From NCBI GenBank assembly GCA_905331475.1, contig CAJNYU010000015.1:62001-126000 (forward strand): a stretch of DNA of 64,000 nucleotides, written 5' to 3'. Shown here piece after piece: positions 24,142 through 35,850 of the stretch. The number at the start of each line of letters is the position of its first letter. Within the stretch, counting starts at the first letter, position 1. Origin of the DNA: Rotaria socialis. Taxonomy: Eukaryota > Rotifera > Eurotatoria > Philodinida > Philodinidae. The translations under genes were made by a program, and so were the position numbers. A model generated the notes under the pieces. The model ran no database searches and was not told the origin of the DNA. It worked only from the letters and a program-made list of their open reading frames with translations.

Positions 24142-27100
24142 TTTCGTTTTCTTGCTTGAATGAAATTTATGAAGTGTTCACTCATTCTTCTTTATACGTA
24201 TGTACAAATTTTTCTTCTTTTTTCTCTCTCTCTCTCTCTCCTTCTCTCCCACGATATCAGGTAGCCAATGCAATACATATTGTGTGAACACCAATTGACG
24301 ATTCTTCCTGTTCGTGAGAAAGCATCGATCGTATGCGAATGTGTCAATGACATTCAATCACTTTGCTATGGATATTTACACACGTATTTGTACACATATG
24401 AATTGTCATGAAAGATGAGAAGGAGTTTCATATAATGAACAAATTGATATTATTTTATTGACGAATCATCAAGAAATTTTATCAGCGAAAAAGAAAATTT
24501 ACTGAAAAGGAGAGTTTCACATCGAATTGTCCGCTTTTTCGATATGAACTCAACTAGATTATATTTTGTTGCTGCTGACTTTTTTTTATCAATAACATGC
24601 CGTTGTGCGCCACAAGGACATTAAATTTCAACTTGAAAAATCTTACAGCTATGGGAACAGCGCTGTTTTTTTTATCACAAATACAATTCGATATTCTGAT
24701 TTAAGAAAAAGAATAGATCAAATAACTTCAGACGTTTTACGATAAGTTATTCTCCTTCAGGCTTGTTTCAAGTGCAAGTTGAAGCATCGGTTGTCCTTGT
24801 ACTTCTGACGGAGATGATAGCGGTGTTGTATTGAAATATATCGTGAAATTGAAATTTGCCTTCAGTAGTAACTGATCCATTTGAACTCTATTCGTAACTC
24901 CTAAAAGTTAACATAGCAGATATGCTTTCAGTTCAAAGGAGGAAAACGATAATTCTTTGTGTTCATCTCAATCAGGAATGTGTTTTAATACGGTATTAAT
25001 GGAATAGATTATCTATTAGAAAAAGAATTATTTTAATTCTTTCTTGTTTGCAGGTCTTTGAGTCGTCGTAAGGTTGTGAGAAAAATTTTGAACTCTAAAT
25101 TTTCCACATCATTTCCAGGGCCGATCTTGAATGTGTTTACCACTGTATTAATAATTGTAAAACATTTATCCTTTGATGCATAGTATTGAACCCGTTGTGC
25201 CCTTTTCCCTTAAAGTATAATAACAATTAAATTGTTAGATTCTTACCAGCTATGTTTCTTTATGATCTTATCTTTACCTATGGCATTATCTTGCAGTGAA
25301 TATGAAATATACACTGGCATATTATTGAAATTTATAAGCTAGTCCATGTCAATTAGAATCGAGCTTTGCCAACTTAAGTTATATTTCAAATTTTCATCTA
25401 AGGAAATTCTCCGTGAGCTTCCACGCAATCTATTTGAACAAACATTTCGTTGCAGATAGCGTTAGCGTATGTTAATATCTATTGAAGTACTATTAATTAT
25501 GTAGAGTATCTTTGTTACTTCTGTCTCTTTAATCAAAAGTGTATGCCTTTTGTTTTCATGTATTGACTCATCATGTTAAGGGCAAAAAAGCTTAGCTATT
25601 CAAATTGATAAAAATTGAGTCAAGACATTTTTATTGCGTTGTATAAATTTCTGTTTAGTATTATACAACACATGATTCTCTACTAAACGATATTTAACTC
25701 ATTTTTTTTTGAGTGAAAATATGGTTATTCATCTATAGATGTAGGATATACTTCGAATTATCCAGAGATCTAAACAGTAACTTCATTGAACAATTCAGAA
25801 AAAATGAAATAATTAATTTTGCTAATATAATACTGTTTATTTTTTAAATTTAGGCGACGAAACAAGATTTATAATACTATCAAAAAGTTATAAATGTAAT
25901 TGTTGTGAGATTGTGATGTGAAACATGCTTTGATGCGTTGTGAGCAATCGTAAGGAGATTCATGTATTGTATCTATTTTCGGATTTATTTGTTCACTATT
26001 TATTTAATGAATCCTCAGGAGATAAAAAATAATGAGACGCTCATTTATCAAGACAAGATGTAATTGAAATACTGCGTTTTGATCGTATATGAAAAAAGTG
26101 TCTTTGGAAGGGAGTCGATCAAATATTTTTATCTCTATCATTCAGCACTCATATTAGAAGATTCTTTTTTAAATGTTACTACTCTAGTGTCAATCATTAG
26201 ACAATGATGTGATGACAACATATGCATCATTTTGTTTGGTTGAAAGAACTTCCTTTTCGACAACTCTTTAAGTAATTCAATTTTTCTGTGGTGACTTTGT
26301 CGAAGAACAGGTGCATGAAAAGAACCATTTAAATATTCATAAAATTGCATCATTACAACGAAGAGTAACTAAGTTCCATGTTTTAAGTATCAGCCAAAAA
26401 AAATGACTAAGCAACTGCGCATATATTTGACGTAGTATGAAAGATTAATGAAAAAATAGGAAATATGATCTTTTTGTTCTATGTTGAGTTTCTTATTAAA
26501 ACAATGGGATTTCCAGAGCGTGATAATAGTTTCCAGACCACTAACGCACAATCTCATTAAATAATTGTTCCTGGAACATTTTGAAAAATCAGTGCAGTCA
26601 GTGATTTTCGCTTCAGAGATTTCACAAGAGGAAGAGAACCTCGCACTTTCAATCTGCAATGCTGTTAACGGCACTTTGGTAGAATAAATTTGACGATCCT
26701 GATCTTTTCCTACATCTATCAGTATATTTTACTCTTGAAAAAAAAATAGTTGGACTCAAAGTACTTCTTGTTCAATGACTTAAACTCCCCGTATATACTC
26801 ATCACAAGAGGTTTTTTACTTTATGTCAATCAAATGGATAATCCGATGTAATACAGTCGTCAGTGACATATCGAAGGCCATTTCATAATAAATGCAAGCG
26901 AGGTTGGCACATCATATCTTTTAGAGCTTTGTTAAATATCTTAAATATTCAGTAATAGCGACCTTAAGTTTATCAGTGACTTAAAATTTGCTGCTTCAAG
27001 AAAGAAATAGTAACATGTAGAGGTTGTCAGGAGCATTTGTATCATATGCATGAGGGCACTTTTTTAATGGCTTCTTTTTCATTTTCACTGTTATTGCTTG

Positions 27101-28100
27101 TTCGAGTATTTGTGTCTATTTAACATGGAGCACTCACTCAAAATCAGGCTTTCTACACAGATAAACAAGACCAGCGAATAAATGAAAACAATTATATATG
27201 TTTTATAGAAAACATCCTCAAGTTGCGTGATTATCTTTTCCCTACATTTCTAAGATGAGAGAAGCATATGAAAAAGGTTAATGTACGTATGTCATGGGAG
27301 TAGCAAAAAGCTTTCATTTTATTTTTACTTTAACTGACGATATGAAGTCTAAGTGACAATAATGAATATCAGAATTCTTCAAATAATGACCAGTACAATT
27401 GAAAAGAAGTAGACACCATTATCCTCGAGTATACAATTAAGAGTTTCTTTTTATTGAAGCTCAATGGCTGTTTAAGAAGTCTATTCAATATCTTGAAACA
27501 TGCATGCCAAGCACGGGTTCTATGTAAAATTGCAGTAATTATGTGCCTTTCAAAAAATAAGGACGTATTAGAATAATTCTTGGGTACCTGTGCTACCTTT
27601 GTTACGCGACAAATGTGAACTACAAAGAAATTATCATGAATACATGAATGAATTCATATCGACATAGAATATCCGGGCAATTATTAATAGCGAAGTATTT
27701 TTTTATAGGCTCTTTAATTATCTTACAGATTAGGAGTATTTTGCATAATATTCGTCAATAGGTGGTCATTAAGGAGACAAAAAATAAAGACATACTAAAA
27801 GAACCGATGGAAAAGTTAAATCCATCTAAATAGTATTTCATTGGCTACGGTCTATTGAAAGTTGACAACGCCATTTCCAATCCACAATAGTGTTTATTAA
27901 ATAATTTATCCATTTCAAGATTTTTCAGAGTAAACATAGAGATAAAAAAAAGCGGCTTATTCAATATTTTACAGCATAAAAAGATTAGATTTTTATTAGT
28001 TTGCTCTAAGGAGTGGGCGAAAAGCAAATGTAGTAATAGTCGTAGTAGTCATGGTGCTACTAATAAGCTTCTATAAGGAGGAGTTTCATATTGTGGTAAA
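24142..28100. other. 4-kb non-coding stretch
   Basis: A TC microsatellite lies at about 24222-24247. Small open frames at 26138-26353 and 26390-26674 show no domain. I see no transposon ends. It may contain very old decayed sequence. Confidence 0.5.
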
Positions 28101-28104
28101 CTCA

Positions 28105-28195
28105 ACTTTGGTCGACAGTAAAAATGTCGACAGCTAAAAATGTCGAAAGTAAAAATGTCGACAGTTAAAAATAGCGAAAGTGCAAAATGTCGAAA
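28105..28195. repeat. 16-bp GTCGACAGTAAAAAT tandem array
   Basis: The unit (A)AAAATGTCGACAGT repeats about six times with drift (GTCGAC, GTCGAAAG, AGCGAAAG variants), at spacings of about 15-17 bases. A more decayed patch with the same spacing and words lies at 1577-1660. Such arrays are often subterminal repeats of a DNA transposon whose body may lie in the gap that follows. Confidence 0.6.
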
Positions 28196-28295
28196 GAAAT
28201 TTATAAAAATAAAATTAAAAAATCTAAAAGAAGGAGTGTTTTAAAAGATATTCGATGAATATGTTATTATTGTAGGCAGTGGCGGATCTACCAGT

Positions 28296-29125
28296 NNNNN
28301 NNNNNNNNNNNNNNNNNNNNNNNNNNNNNNNNNNNNNNNNNNNNNNNNNNNNNNNNNNNNNNNNNNNNNNNNNNNNNNNNNNNNNNNNNNNNNNNNNNNN
28401 NNNNNNNNNNNNNNNNNNNNNNNNNNNNNNNNNNNNNNNNNNNNNNNNNNNNNNNNNNNNNNNNNNNNNNNNNNNNNNNNNNNNNNNNNNNNNNNNNNNN
28501 NNNNNNNNNNNNNNNNNNNNNNNNNNNNNNNNNNNNNNNNNNNNNNNNNNNNNNNNNNNNNNNNNNNNNNNNNNNNNNNNNNNNNNNNNNNNNNNNNNNN
28601 NNNNNNNNNNNNNNNNNNNNNNNNNNNNNNNNNNNNNNNNNNNNNNNNNNNNNNNNNNNNNNNNNNNNNNNNNNNNNNNNNNNNNNNNNNNNNNNNNNNN
28701 NNNNNNNNNNNNNNNNNNNNNNNNNNNNNNNNNNNNNNNNNNNNNNNNNNNNNNNNNNNNNNNNNNNNNNNNNNNNNNNNNNNNNNNNNNNNNNNNNNNN
28801 NNNNNNNNNNNNNNNNNNNNNNNNNNNNNNNNNNNNNNNNNNNNNNNNNNNNNNNNNNNNNNNNNNNNNNNNNNNNNNNNNNNNNNNNNNNNNNNNNNNN
28901 NNNNNNNNNNNNNNNNNNNNNNNNNNNNNNNNNNNNNNNNNNNNNNNNNNNNNNNNNNNNNNNNNNNNNNNNNNNNNNNNNNNNNNNNNNNNNNNNNNNN
29001 NNNNNNNNNNNNNNNNNNNNNNNNNNNNNNNNNNNNNNNNNNNNNNNNNNNNNNNNNNNNNNNNNNNNNNNNNNNNNNNNNNNNNNNNNNNNNNNNNNNN
29101 NNNNNNNNNNNNNNNNNNNNNNNNN
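28296..29125. other. assembly gap (830 N)
   Basis: Run of N. It is followed by TA and GA simple repeats (29126-29178), which probably caused the gap. Confidence 0.99.
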
Positions 29126-29283
29126 TATATATATATACATATATATTCTTGTTGTCCTCTCGGGGGAGGAGAGAGAGAGATGTGTGTTGGTTTTCTCGTT
29201 TCGTTTGGTTTGTTTATTATTAGGTAGTTATCGTTTTTCTCAATAAAGAGAAGGGTGAAGATATCACCCCTAATAGTACGTAT

Positions 29284-29562
29284 CCCAGGTCGCTCAAAAC
29301 GGACCACCATAAACCGGTGTAACATTACCGTAAACGGCCGTTTTAAGCTGTATCAAGGCGTTTTAACAGGGGCAGTATTACGGCCATACGCGGACACCGT
29401 ATATCAGCCGTAAAACCTCGTAAAGCCGGCGTAATATTATCGTATTCTATAGAACACACGGTCGTATTACTGCCCCTGTTATACGGAGAAAATACGGCAC
29501 GTAAAATGGGCCGTATTTGTATCGTATACGACCGTTTACTGATCGTTTTCTTCGACCGGCGA
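29284..29562. mobile_element. GC-rich inverted-repeat element, relative of the CCCAGG family
   Basis: It starts with CCCAGGTCGCTCAAAACGG, close to the CCCAGGTGAAAGAAAACGG end of the three elements at 30300-31351. It is full of CGTAAA, ACGGCC and GGCCGT words. An internal inverted repeat (AACAGGGGCAGTATTACG at 29365-29382, its mirror at 29463-29480) folds the centre. The right end (TTTTCTTCGACCGG) is only a rough match. It sits at the 3' end of the F-box reading frame. Confidence 0.5.
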
Positions 29563-30299
29563 TGTTCCTTCAATTTTTGCTTTAAATATCCATTTTCGTT
29601 GAATCCAAAACAATGTAGAAAATGGATTTAATCCGCAAGAATATATTTGATATTGATGGTTATTATTATCTATACGATCATAATATGTGAAATAGAATTT
29701 TTCCAATTGAGGATAATAATGTAAAAGTAATTGCTTCCATCGATAAGCATCAAGATACATCATATCCTCACATTGAATAATTACATTTAATGTTTTTAAT
29801 TTCGAATTCATTTTTCGAATAAATGTTTTAAAACCATCAAATTCTACACCATAAATATCTGATGAGAGATAGGTTAAATTTTCTAACATTATTGATGGAA
29901 TTAATTCTTTATTTAAAGGATGATTAAAACCATGTGTTATTTTTAAACGACGTAGTTGCAATGTAAAAGAAATAATAGCAGAAAGTTCATCAAATGAACA
30001 TCGATGATCAATAATAAGCGATTCAATTGCACTTTGTTGTTGTTGATTTGTAGCAATTGGTAATGATATAAATAAATTTGTAGCATGTATTGACAATTTG
30101 TAATATGTTAATATAGACAATTTGAATACTAATTGATAAATATTAGCTAAATCAATCGATATATCGAACATGTTGATAGTTAATGATTTAAGCCGTGGTA
30201 AAGATGATAGTTTGATAAGAACTGATATAAGTATATCTGATTGTACATTGTGAAGAAAAAGTGCTTGAAGATTAATGAGAGATGATGATTCAATAATTG

Positions 30300-30446
30300 C
30301 CCAGGAGGATCATCCTGCCGCCTGAAAGGCCATCGGAAACGGCCTGAAACGGCTATAAAACGACATAAAACGGCATTAATTTTCACCCTATTTCGCCGTA
30401 ATCCGTCAGCTCGTTTTACGGGCCGTTTTTTTGCTAGAAAACGGCC
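30300..30446. mobile_element. CCCAGG-type MITE, partial copy 1
   Basis: It begins CCCAGGAGGATCATCC and matches copy 3 for about 147 bases, then meets the single N at 30447. The remaining part is missing. The 44 bases after the N look like the end of a related element. Copies 1 and 2 could be one insertion duplicated by the assembly join. Confidence 0.75.
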
Positions 30447-30447
30447 N
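30447..30447. other. single-N assembly junction
   Basis: One N between two partly repeated copies of the same element; probably a contig join inside a repeat. Confidence 0.9.
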
Positions 30448-30491
30448 GCCGTAAATATACCGTTTTGACATTGTTTACCGTCGATAAACAG

Positions 30492-30749
30492 CCCAGGAGG
30501 ATCATCCTGCCATCTGAAAGGCCATCGGAAATGGCCTGAAACGGCTATAAAACGGCATTCATTTTCACTCTATTTCGCCGTAATCCGTCAGCTCGTTTTA
30601 CGGGCCGTTTTTTTGCTAGAAAACGGCCATCGCTTTTAACACTATTCTCTTCGTTTTCCGAGCTGACGGAAAACGGCGCCGTTTTTTAACGTTTTACACC
30701 GTTTTTATGCCGTTTCAGGCCGTTTACGGGCCGTTTTCTTTCACCTGGG
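30492..30749. mobile_element. CCCAGG-type MITE, copy 2 (258 bp)
   Basis: Ends are CCCAGGAGG at the left and CACCTGGG at the right. Subterminal GGCCTGAAACGGC occurs near both ends in opposite orientation, so the element can fold into a long hairpin. It is 10 bases shorter than copy 3 and about 95% alike by eye. It is embedded in the F-box coding sequence. Confidence 0.85.
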
Positions 30750-31083
30750 CTGATGATGAGAAAAATTGTTTGATACGTGATGATGTATAGAATGTAAGAG
30801 AAAATATTTGTTTACTATTGTATGATATAATTTCGTTCCAATTATTCACAAAGCAATCATCTTTAATTGTAAAATAATCTATCATTTTGAGTAGAAGACA
30901 TGAAGAATTAAGCAGTTGGTAAAATCGGTAATTAAGATTTGAAAATGATTCATAAATTTGACAACCATCCAAATAACCAAATATTTCATAAGATAATTCA
31001 TTCGATACATTGTCAAGTGTGTTTATTGATGATCTATATAGAAATTTAATAGAGAGACATTAGACTTATTTTTATATCACTTA

Positions 31084-31351
31084 CCCAGGAGGATCATCCT
31101 GCCGCCTGAAAGGCCATCGGAAACGGCCTGAAACGGCTATAAAACGACATAAAACGGCATTAATTTTCACCCTATTTCGCCGTAATCTGTCAGCTCGTTT
31201 TACGGGCCGTTTTTTTGCTAGAAAACGGTCATCGCTTTTAACACTATTCTCTTCGTTTTCCGAGCTGACGGAAAATGGCGCCGTTTTTTAACGTTTTACA
31301 TCGCTTTTATGCCGTTTCAGGCTGTTTACGGGCCGTTTTCTTTCACCTGGG
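31084..31351. mobile_element. CCCAGG-type MITE, copy 3 (268 bp), in an intron donor
   Basis: Full copy with CCCAGG..CCTGGG ends, flanked by TA on both sides (31082-31083, 31352-31353). Read on the gene strand, the intron-1 donor GTAAGTG was split after GTA, so the sequence now reads GTA-element-TAAGTG. The element's own right end recreates a GGGTAAGTG donor. TA duplication fits Tc1/mariner-like elements among others; no transposase is seen. Confidence 0.85.
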
Positions 31352-31723
31352 TACTTTTTTTGATCACATTGAAAAATTTTTATTCGTTTATTAGAATTTA
31401 ATTTTCGTTTAGCTTTATTCATATTCGTACATTCAATCCAGTCTAAAAGAAATATATCAATCATTCACATGTATATGAAAAAGTGAACATCTCGATCATT
31501 CTATATTAATGAAACAAAATGTTGATCGGTTCTTTTCGTTCTTCGATTTATGACTAATCATTAGTTTCTTTATCTGGATTAGTTATGTTGATCGATACTT
31601 CGTTATATACAATCGAATGACTTTGCAAATTAGAAAGAAGTTATTTCATTAATCTGTACCGTTTGATCTTCTCGATATCTATCTTAAAAATCTCTGATAT
31701 CGTTTGAAGTTATAAACAAATTT

Positions 31724-33048
31724 TTATTTATCCGAAATAGGTTCTTTAATACATAATCTTTGTAAGACATATGATGGAATATCAGCAATAGATGAATAAT
31801 TCGAAAGTGATATACCAATACAATTAAGATCTGTTATTTGAAATGAACCAGAGACGTGCACAGGACAGGGCGGTCCTGCTGTTCTGGTGTCCTGTCCTGC
31901 CCTGCCCTATCCTTCAGGACAGGATGAGAATTCGATTTTTGCCCTATCCTCCCGCCCGCCAGGACGAAGATTACCAACAGGACAAAATAGGACAGGATAA
32001 GGCTTCGATTTTTGTCCTGCCCTGACGTCCGCCAGGACAAAAGTAGCCAGCAGGACAGGTAAGGACAGGACAAAAAATCTTGTCCTGTGCACGTCTCTGA
32101 AATGAACGGTATACGCTATTGGTATTTTCACTTGTATTACCAAATTGATTTGATAGATTATAATGATGATGAAGCATGTTATTCTTTTGAGATAGACGTC
32201 CTTCAACTGTTTGATATTTAGCTTGACGTGTTTGATAACCTTCTTCATCCTAGATATAATAACAAAAATAATCTTTTTCCATAGAAATCTTTTTCTTACG
32301 AATTTAACCGCTAATTTTCACCCATCATATTCAAATTGATGCATTTTTTCTACAGCATGTTTTGCTTCTTAACAGTTCGAAATTCGACAGAGCTAAATCA
32401 AACAAAGTTCTATTTTTGAACTTTATATCTTCATTTAATCTTACCCACAACCAAGTGATTTTCCATCTTGTTCAAATACTTCAATATATATAACTTGACC
32501 AACTGTAAAAAACAAAAGATCCAAAAAACAAATTTTTTTTTTCTTTAAATCAGTCAAACCTTCAGTACGAAATAAATCTTTTAATGCAATCCATGTCATA
32601 TCATAAGGAATATTTGAAACATGAATTGTTTTTTCCCGTCTACAAAAAAAAATCTCTAGAGATAAACAAAATAAAAATTTGAAGTAAATTTTTTACCGAT
32701 ATTTTAATCCAAGTTCTCGATCTGAATATAAATTAATTGTTTGATTAAATTGATCATAATCGGTATTCCGATGATCATTTGTGTTATTAGGATTTGAATA
32801 ACTTGATCGATAATGATTATTTTTTCTAGCATGAAAATCATGTTCATTATTATTTCTAGATGTCGATCGATGATAATCTCTTGATGTTGATAACTGTTGA
32901 TTATTATGTGATGGTGAAAGACGAACTGGACTTCTTGAACGTGAATGTGAACGTAAACGATTAGGTGATTTTTGATTTTCATTATCACTTTATTAATAAT
33001 AAAGAAAACATCGAATTTATATAAATTAATTCTCGTTTACCTCGACAT
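31724..33048 (-). pseudogene. RRM protein gene (hnRNP M/MYEF2-like), decaying
   Basis: Five or more exons with 50-60-base introns are recognisable. Exon 1 is ATGTCGAG (33048-33041). Exon 2 encodes an RS-like basic region (RLRSHSRSRSPVRL) and ends at YSDRELGLKYR. Exon 3 carries REKTIHVSNIPYDMTW, matching the RNP2 and helix 1 of hnRNP M/MYEF2 first RRM. Exon 4 has IYIEVFEQDGKSLGCG. Exon 5 should contain the RNP1/helix 2 region, but the frame slips by one base at about 32386 and a TGA replaces an expected arginine at about 32330. The last exons end at a TAA at 31724 (CIKEPISDK), interrupted by a hAT MITE. Normally such proteins regulate splicing; this copy looks dead. Confidence 0.75.
31849..32100. 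mobile_element. hAT-type MITE, 252 bp
   Basis: Inverted ends CAGAGACGTGCACAGGAC are perfect over 18 bases, flanked by the exact 8-base duplication AAATGAAC (31841-31848, 32101-32108). The inside repeats CAGGACAGG and CAGGACAAAA words. It is inserted in the last coding exon of the RRM pseudogene; removing it and one duplication restores the frame SFQITDLN. Non-autonomous and probably recent. Confidence 0.93.
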
Positions 33049-33149
33049 GTTTTTATTTTGATAAAAATGTAAAAATTAAAAAATCTTAAAGAAAAGGTAA
33101 GCTCGATAATCAGATAAATTTTCAATCGGAATAGATTCAATATGATCAG

Positions 33150-33955
33150 CTGTGAAAAGGAAATATTTAAAAAATTAAAATTAAAATAAAACTATCTAAA
33201 CTTTTTTGAATATTCTGTGCTTTACGAAAACCATGTTGTTGAAACATATGCCACTGGTAAATGTTTTTCACATAATGCATTCATCATTAATTTAGCTTGA
33301 CTTGGTAAAACAATCAATTTTATCTTCTATACCATGAAAAAAACACTAATTAGTTTTGATAAATTCTTAACATGATTTATTGGTGAACGTTGATAATAAA
33401 TATCTTTTTTTAGCTGGACGTTCTTCAATTAATCAATCTAAATAATGTGATTCAAATCTATGTACGTATATCATGTGCAAGTAATTCAAGATCAATAATA
33501 CCATAATGTGATGTATCAGCTGGAAAAAAAATCATATATTGTTAATGCACATAATGCTGTATAACCACCAGTTGAACCTTCGTCAATTGTTAAATGATTA
33601 TTATTCACTTTTGTTTTGCTAAACTAGATGCTCATCACCAACTATACAATCTTGAACATTATATATTTCCCAATTTTCTTTTAAATCATGACGAAATTTA
33701 CGTCCATAACCTGTTGAACCATGATAATTAACATCAAGTAGTGCAAAACCACGTGATGTCTAGTATTGCTTACGAAGAGTAAATGTACTTGTTGTTACTG
33801 ATGTTAAACCGCCATGACTACAAACAAGCAATGGTGGATGTTTGCTTGTTGTTGGTCGAATTTTATAATCATCATTTTTAGATGGATAATAGAAACCCAT
33901 AAGCAATATCATTAACTGTTTTAAATTTGATTAGTTCCGGTACAGATAAATACTG
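33150..33955 (-). pseudogene. S9 prolyl-oligopeptidase family fragment (DPP/acylaminoacyl-peptidase type)
   Basis: Reading right to left: YLSVPELIKFKTVNDIAYGF, then HPPLLVCSHGGLTS, then [20 protein letters not shown]. After this come [16 protein letters not shown] and the nucleophile region EGSTGGYTALCAL, where Ser is the expected catalytic residue. This order is that of the C-terminal hydrolase domain of S9C peptidases. The frame is broken: an extra G near 33898, a TAG at about 33762, stops near 33620 and further slips around 33530-33420. No propeller domain is present upstream of 33955, where the sequence switches to unrelated DNA. It lies just upstream of the RRM pseudogene on the same strand, so 29.5-34 kb holds three dying genes in a row. 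Confidence 0.78.
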
Positions 33956-34714
33956 GGCGGCGATTCGACCTATATTTCCTCTATTTTCAAAAACCTCCTA
34001 TTTTTGTCCTATATTTTAATGAAAATTCGTATTTTTCCTATATTTTATCGAAGACAGTAGAAAATTTCCAAAAATCTCTTAATTTTGCTATTGCCTTTAG
34101 ACGAAAAAAAAACTTTGAATGTGTATAATCATGTGTTTTGGACAAATTCTTGTATTATAGTGACATTTGTTTTAAATAGTATTTTTCCTTTCGCCTATTT
34201 AATGGGCTGATTGAGAAATTGTTTAATACTAAGTACAAAATACAAAATAGTTCAAAAGAAAAAACATTCACAAAATGATCATGTACTAGTTTCGGGTTTT
34301 AGCGAGGTTTTAGTTAGATATAAAAGCTGTATGTGCCAAGAAGTACGTCCGCGTAAAGGACTATATTAGATAGGGGTTATATGAATCGCCGGGCGTCCAC
34401 GTGTAAGTCATAGAGATGATGAACATACTGCAGTGACGTAACACATAATCGTCCACTGAACAGTGCGTAATCTTTCTGTGTATCTTTTCTCTCTAGATAA
34501 CTTTCTCTTTCTCCGTATCCCATTCTCTCTCAATAACTTTTGTCTCTGTGTATTTTATTCTCTCTCCGTTCTCTTCTTTCTTGGTAGGGTATATAAGCGT
34601 GTGTTTTGTATTAGATGGATACATTTGGATGTAGAGTATAGTTGAATAAACATCGTGTAGTAAAACACTAAGCTATGCCTCTCCATTTGTCATAACGATT
34701 TAGAATGAAGTAGC

Positions 34715-34972
34715 TCAACTAACATCAATGCCGCGTATAACGGTAGAGTTAAACTTCTTCTCTTTTTCGTTACAGTTGGGCAATTGAGTCGAGTTCACTT
34801 CTAAACCATTCAAGTTAGAAGAAAGTTGTGCTTTGTAATACGTACGATTGTATTCGGTTGTATTGAAAGACAACACACAGAACTCATTTTGGGCAAGAAT
34901 AAACTTATTGTATGGAATTGTTGTTAATATTATACACACAGTGGCTAATATATATAGCTGATACTGATCCAC
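34715..34972 (-). CDS. possible small secreted protein (85 aa)
   Basis: The frame starts MDQYQLYILATVCIILTT, a credible signal peptide. The rest has four N-glycosylation sequons (NTT, NRT and two NST) and two or three cysteines. It ends IRGIDVS. No family recognised. Without homology this could be one exon of a longer gene or a chance frame; the density of sequons after a signal peptide is the only support. Confidence 0.35.
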   Translation of the reverse strand: MDQYQLYILATVCIILTTIPYNKFILAQNEFCVLSFNTTEYNRTYYKAQLSSNLNGLEVNSTQLPNCNEKEKKFNSTVIRGIDVS

Positions 34973-35744
34973 ACTTTGTTGTCCATCATCCTATCAGGAT
35001 ATATACGCGATTCTATATACCTCGATAGCTATTTGAAGAATATTTACGCGACCTAAATATTTTTCCGTTACACTAGGGTACGCATTTTTTTTAGAGTCTA
35101 GCTTCCGATGAAATACCGCTACGGTTCCTTTTAATTTCTTTGGGTAGGAAGTTGTGATATTTTGTTGGTTCGGTGTACAAACGTTTTGTAGCTGTAATCA
35201 TCAACCTTGGATAACATTGTAATTGTAAGTGGGTTCTCTTTAGATTATATACAGCAGTGCTGTCACGAAATATGAGAATCGTTGTTCATTTTAATTCGAT
35301 TCATCGTACGAGAGAAAATGAACCAATCAGATGCGTACACTGTAAAAAACAAGAGTCGAGTAGGAAACGTTGATTTTCGTTGAGGCACATAATTATGTAC
35401 TTATCAAGAATTTATATACCTTATCAATCCTACCATTACGTTGTATTTTCGTAAATTCTGTAAAATACTTGAGCAGGAAAAATGTTGTTTGATGGACGTA
35501 GGACAATGCTCATAAACTAAAATGCGTTTTTATTATTCAACGCTTCCTTTTTACACTACACGAGCTTGTCTAAAGTATTGTAATCGCGATCACATTGTGA
35601 AAGTGTTTCGTGATGTGCTCGATCTACTTATTTCCTGTTGATTGACTCTTCATACATGCGCGGCGACAATATAAAGAGATATATCCATATCTATCTTTAA
35701 AGAGAGAAGCATAGAAGAAAATAGTGTTTCGTCAGGCATACAGT

Positions 35745-35850
35745 AAGAGAGAGAGAGAAGCAGAGAGAGGGGCAGAGAGGGGCAGAGAGAGACAGAGAGA
35801 GGCAGAGAGAGACAGAGAGAGACATAGAGAGACAGAGAGAGACAGCGACT
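35745..35850. repeat. AG-rich simple repeat
   Basis: Imperfect tandem CAGAGAGAGA and GGGGCAGAGA units on the plus strand. Confidence 0.85.

Larger units (their letters stand above)
29536..31422 (-). pseudogene. F-box protein gene interrupted by MITE insertions
   Basis: A short first exon (31422-31361, MNKAKRKLNSNKR...) is followed by an exon from 31033 with an F-box-like stretch (LDNVSNELSYEIFGYLDG) as in SCF ubiquitin-ligase adaptors. The frame then continues through 30750, is broken by element sequence, and resumes at 30299 with AIIESSSLINLQALF down to about 29540. If 30300-30749 is removed, codons TCA TCA GCA ATT ATT join exactly, so the insertion split an intact reading frame. The C-terminal half has leucine-rich, irregular helical blocks typical of bdelloid F-box proteins. 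Another element lies exactly in the donor of intron 1, and a relative ends the frame near 29540. I judge this copy non-functional; an uninterrupted paralogue is likely elsewhere in the genome. Confidence 0.75.

Noticed and set aside
26138-26674. Two minus-strand frames considered as transposase remnants
   Set aside because: No catalytic motif, zinc finger or inverted ends nearby.
34331-34700. Possible solo LTR (TATATAAG box, AATAAA signal, pyrimidine-rich tracts)
   Set aside because: No TG..CA pair with a matching target duplication could be found and no second copy is in the window, so I treat it only as promoter-like sequence.
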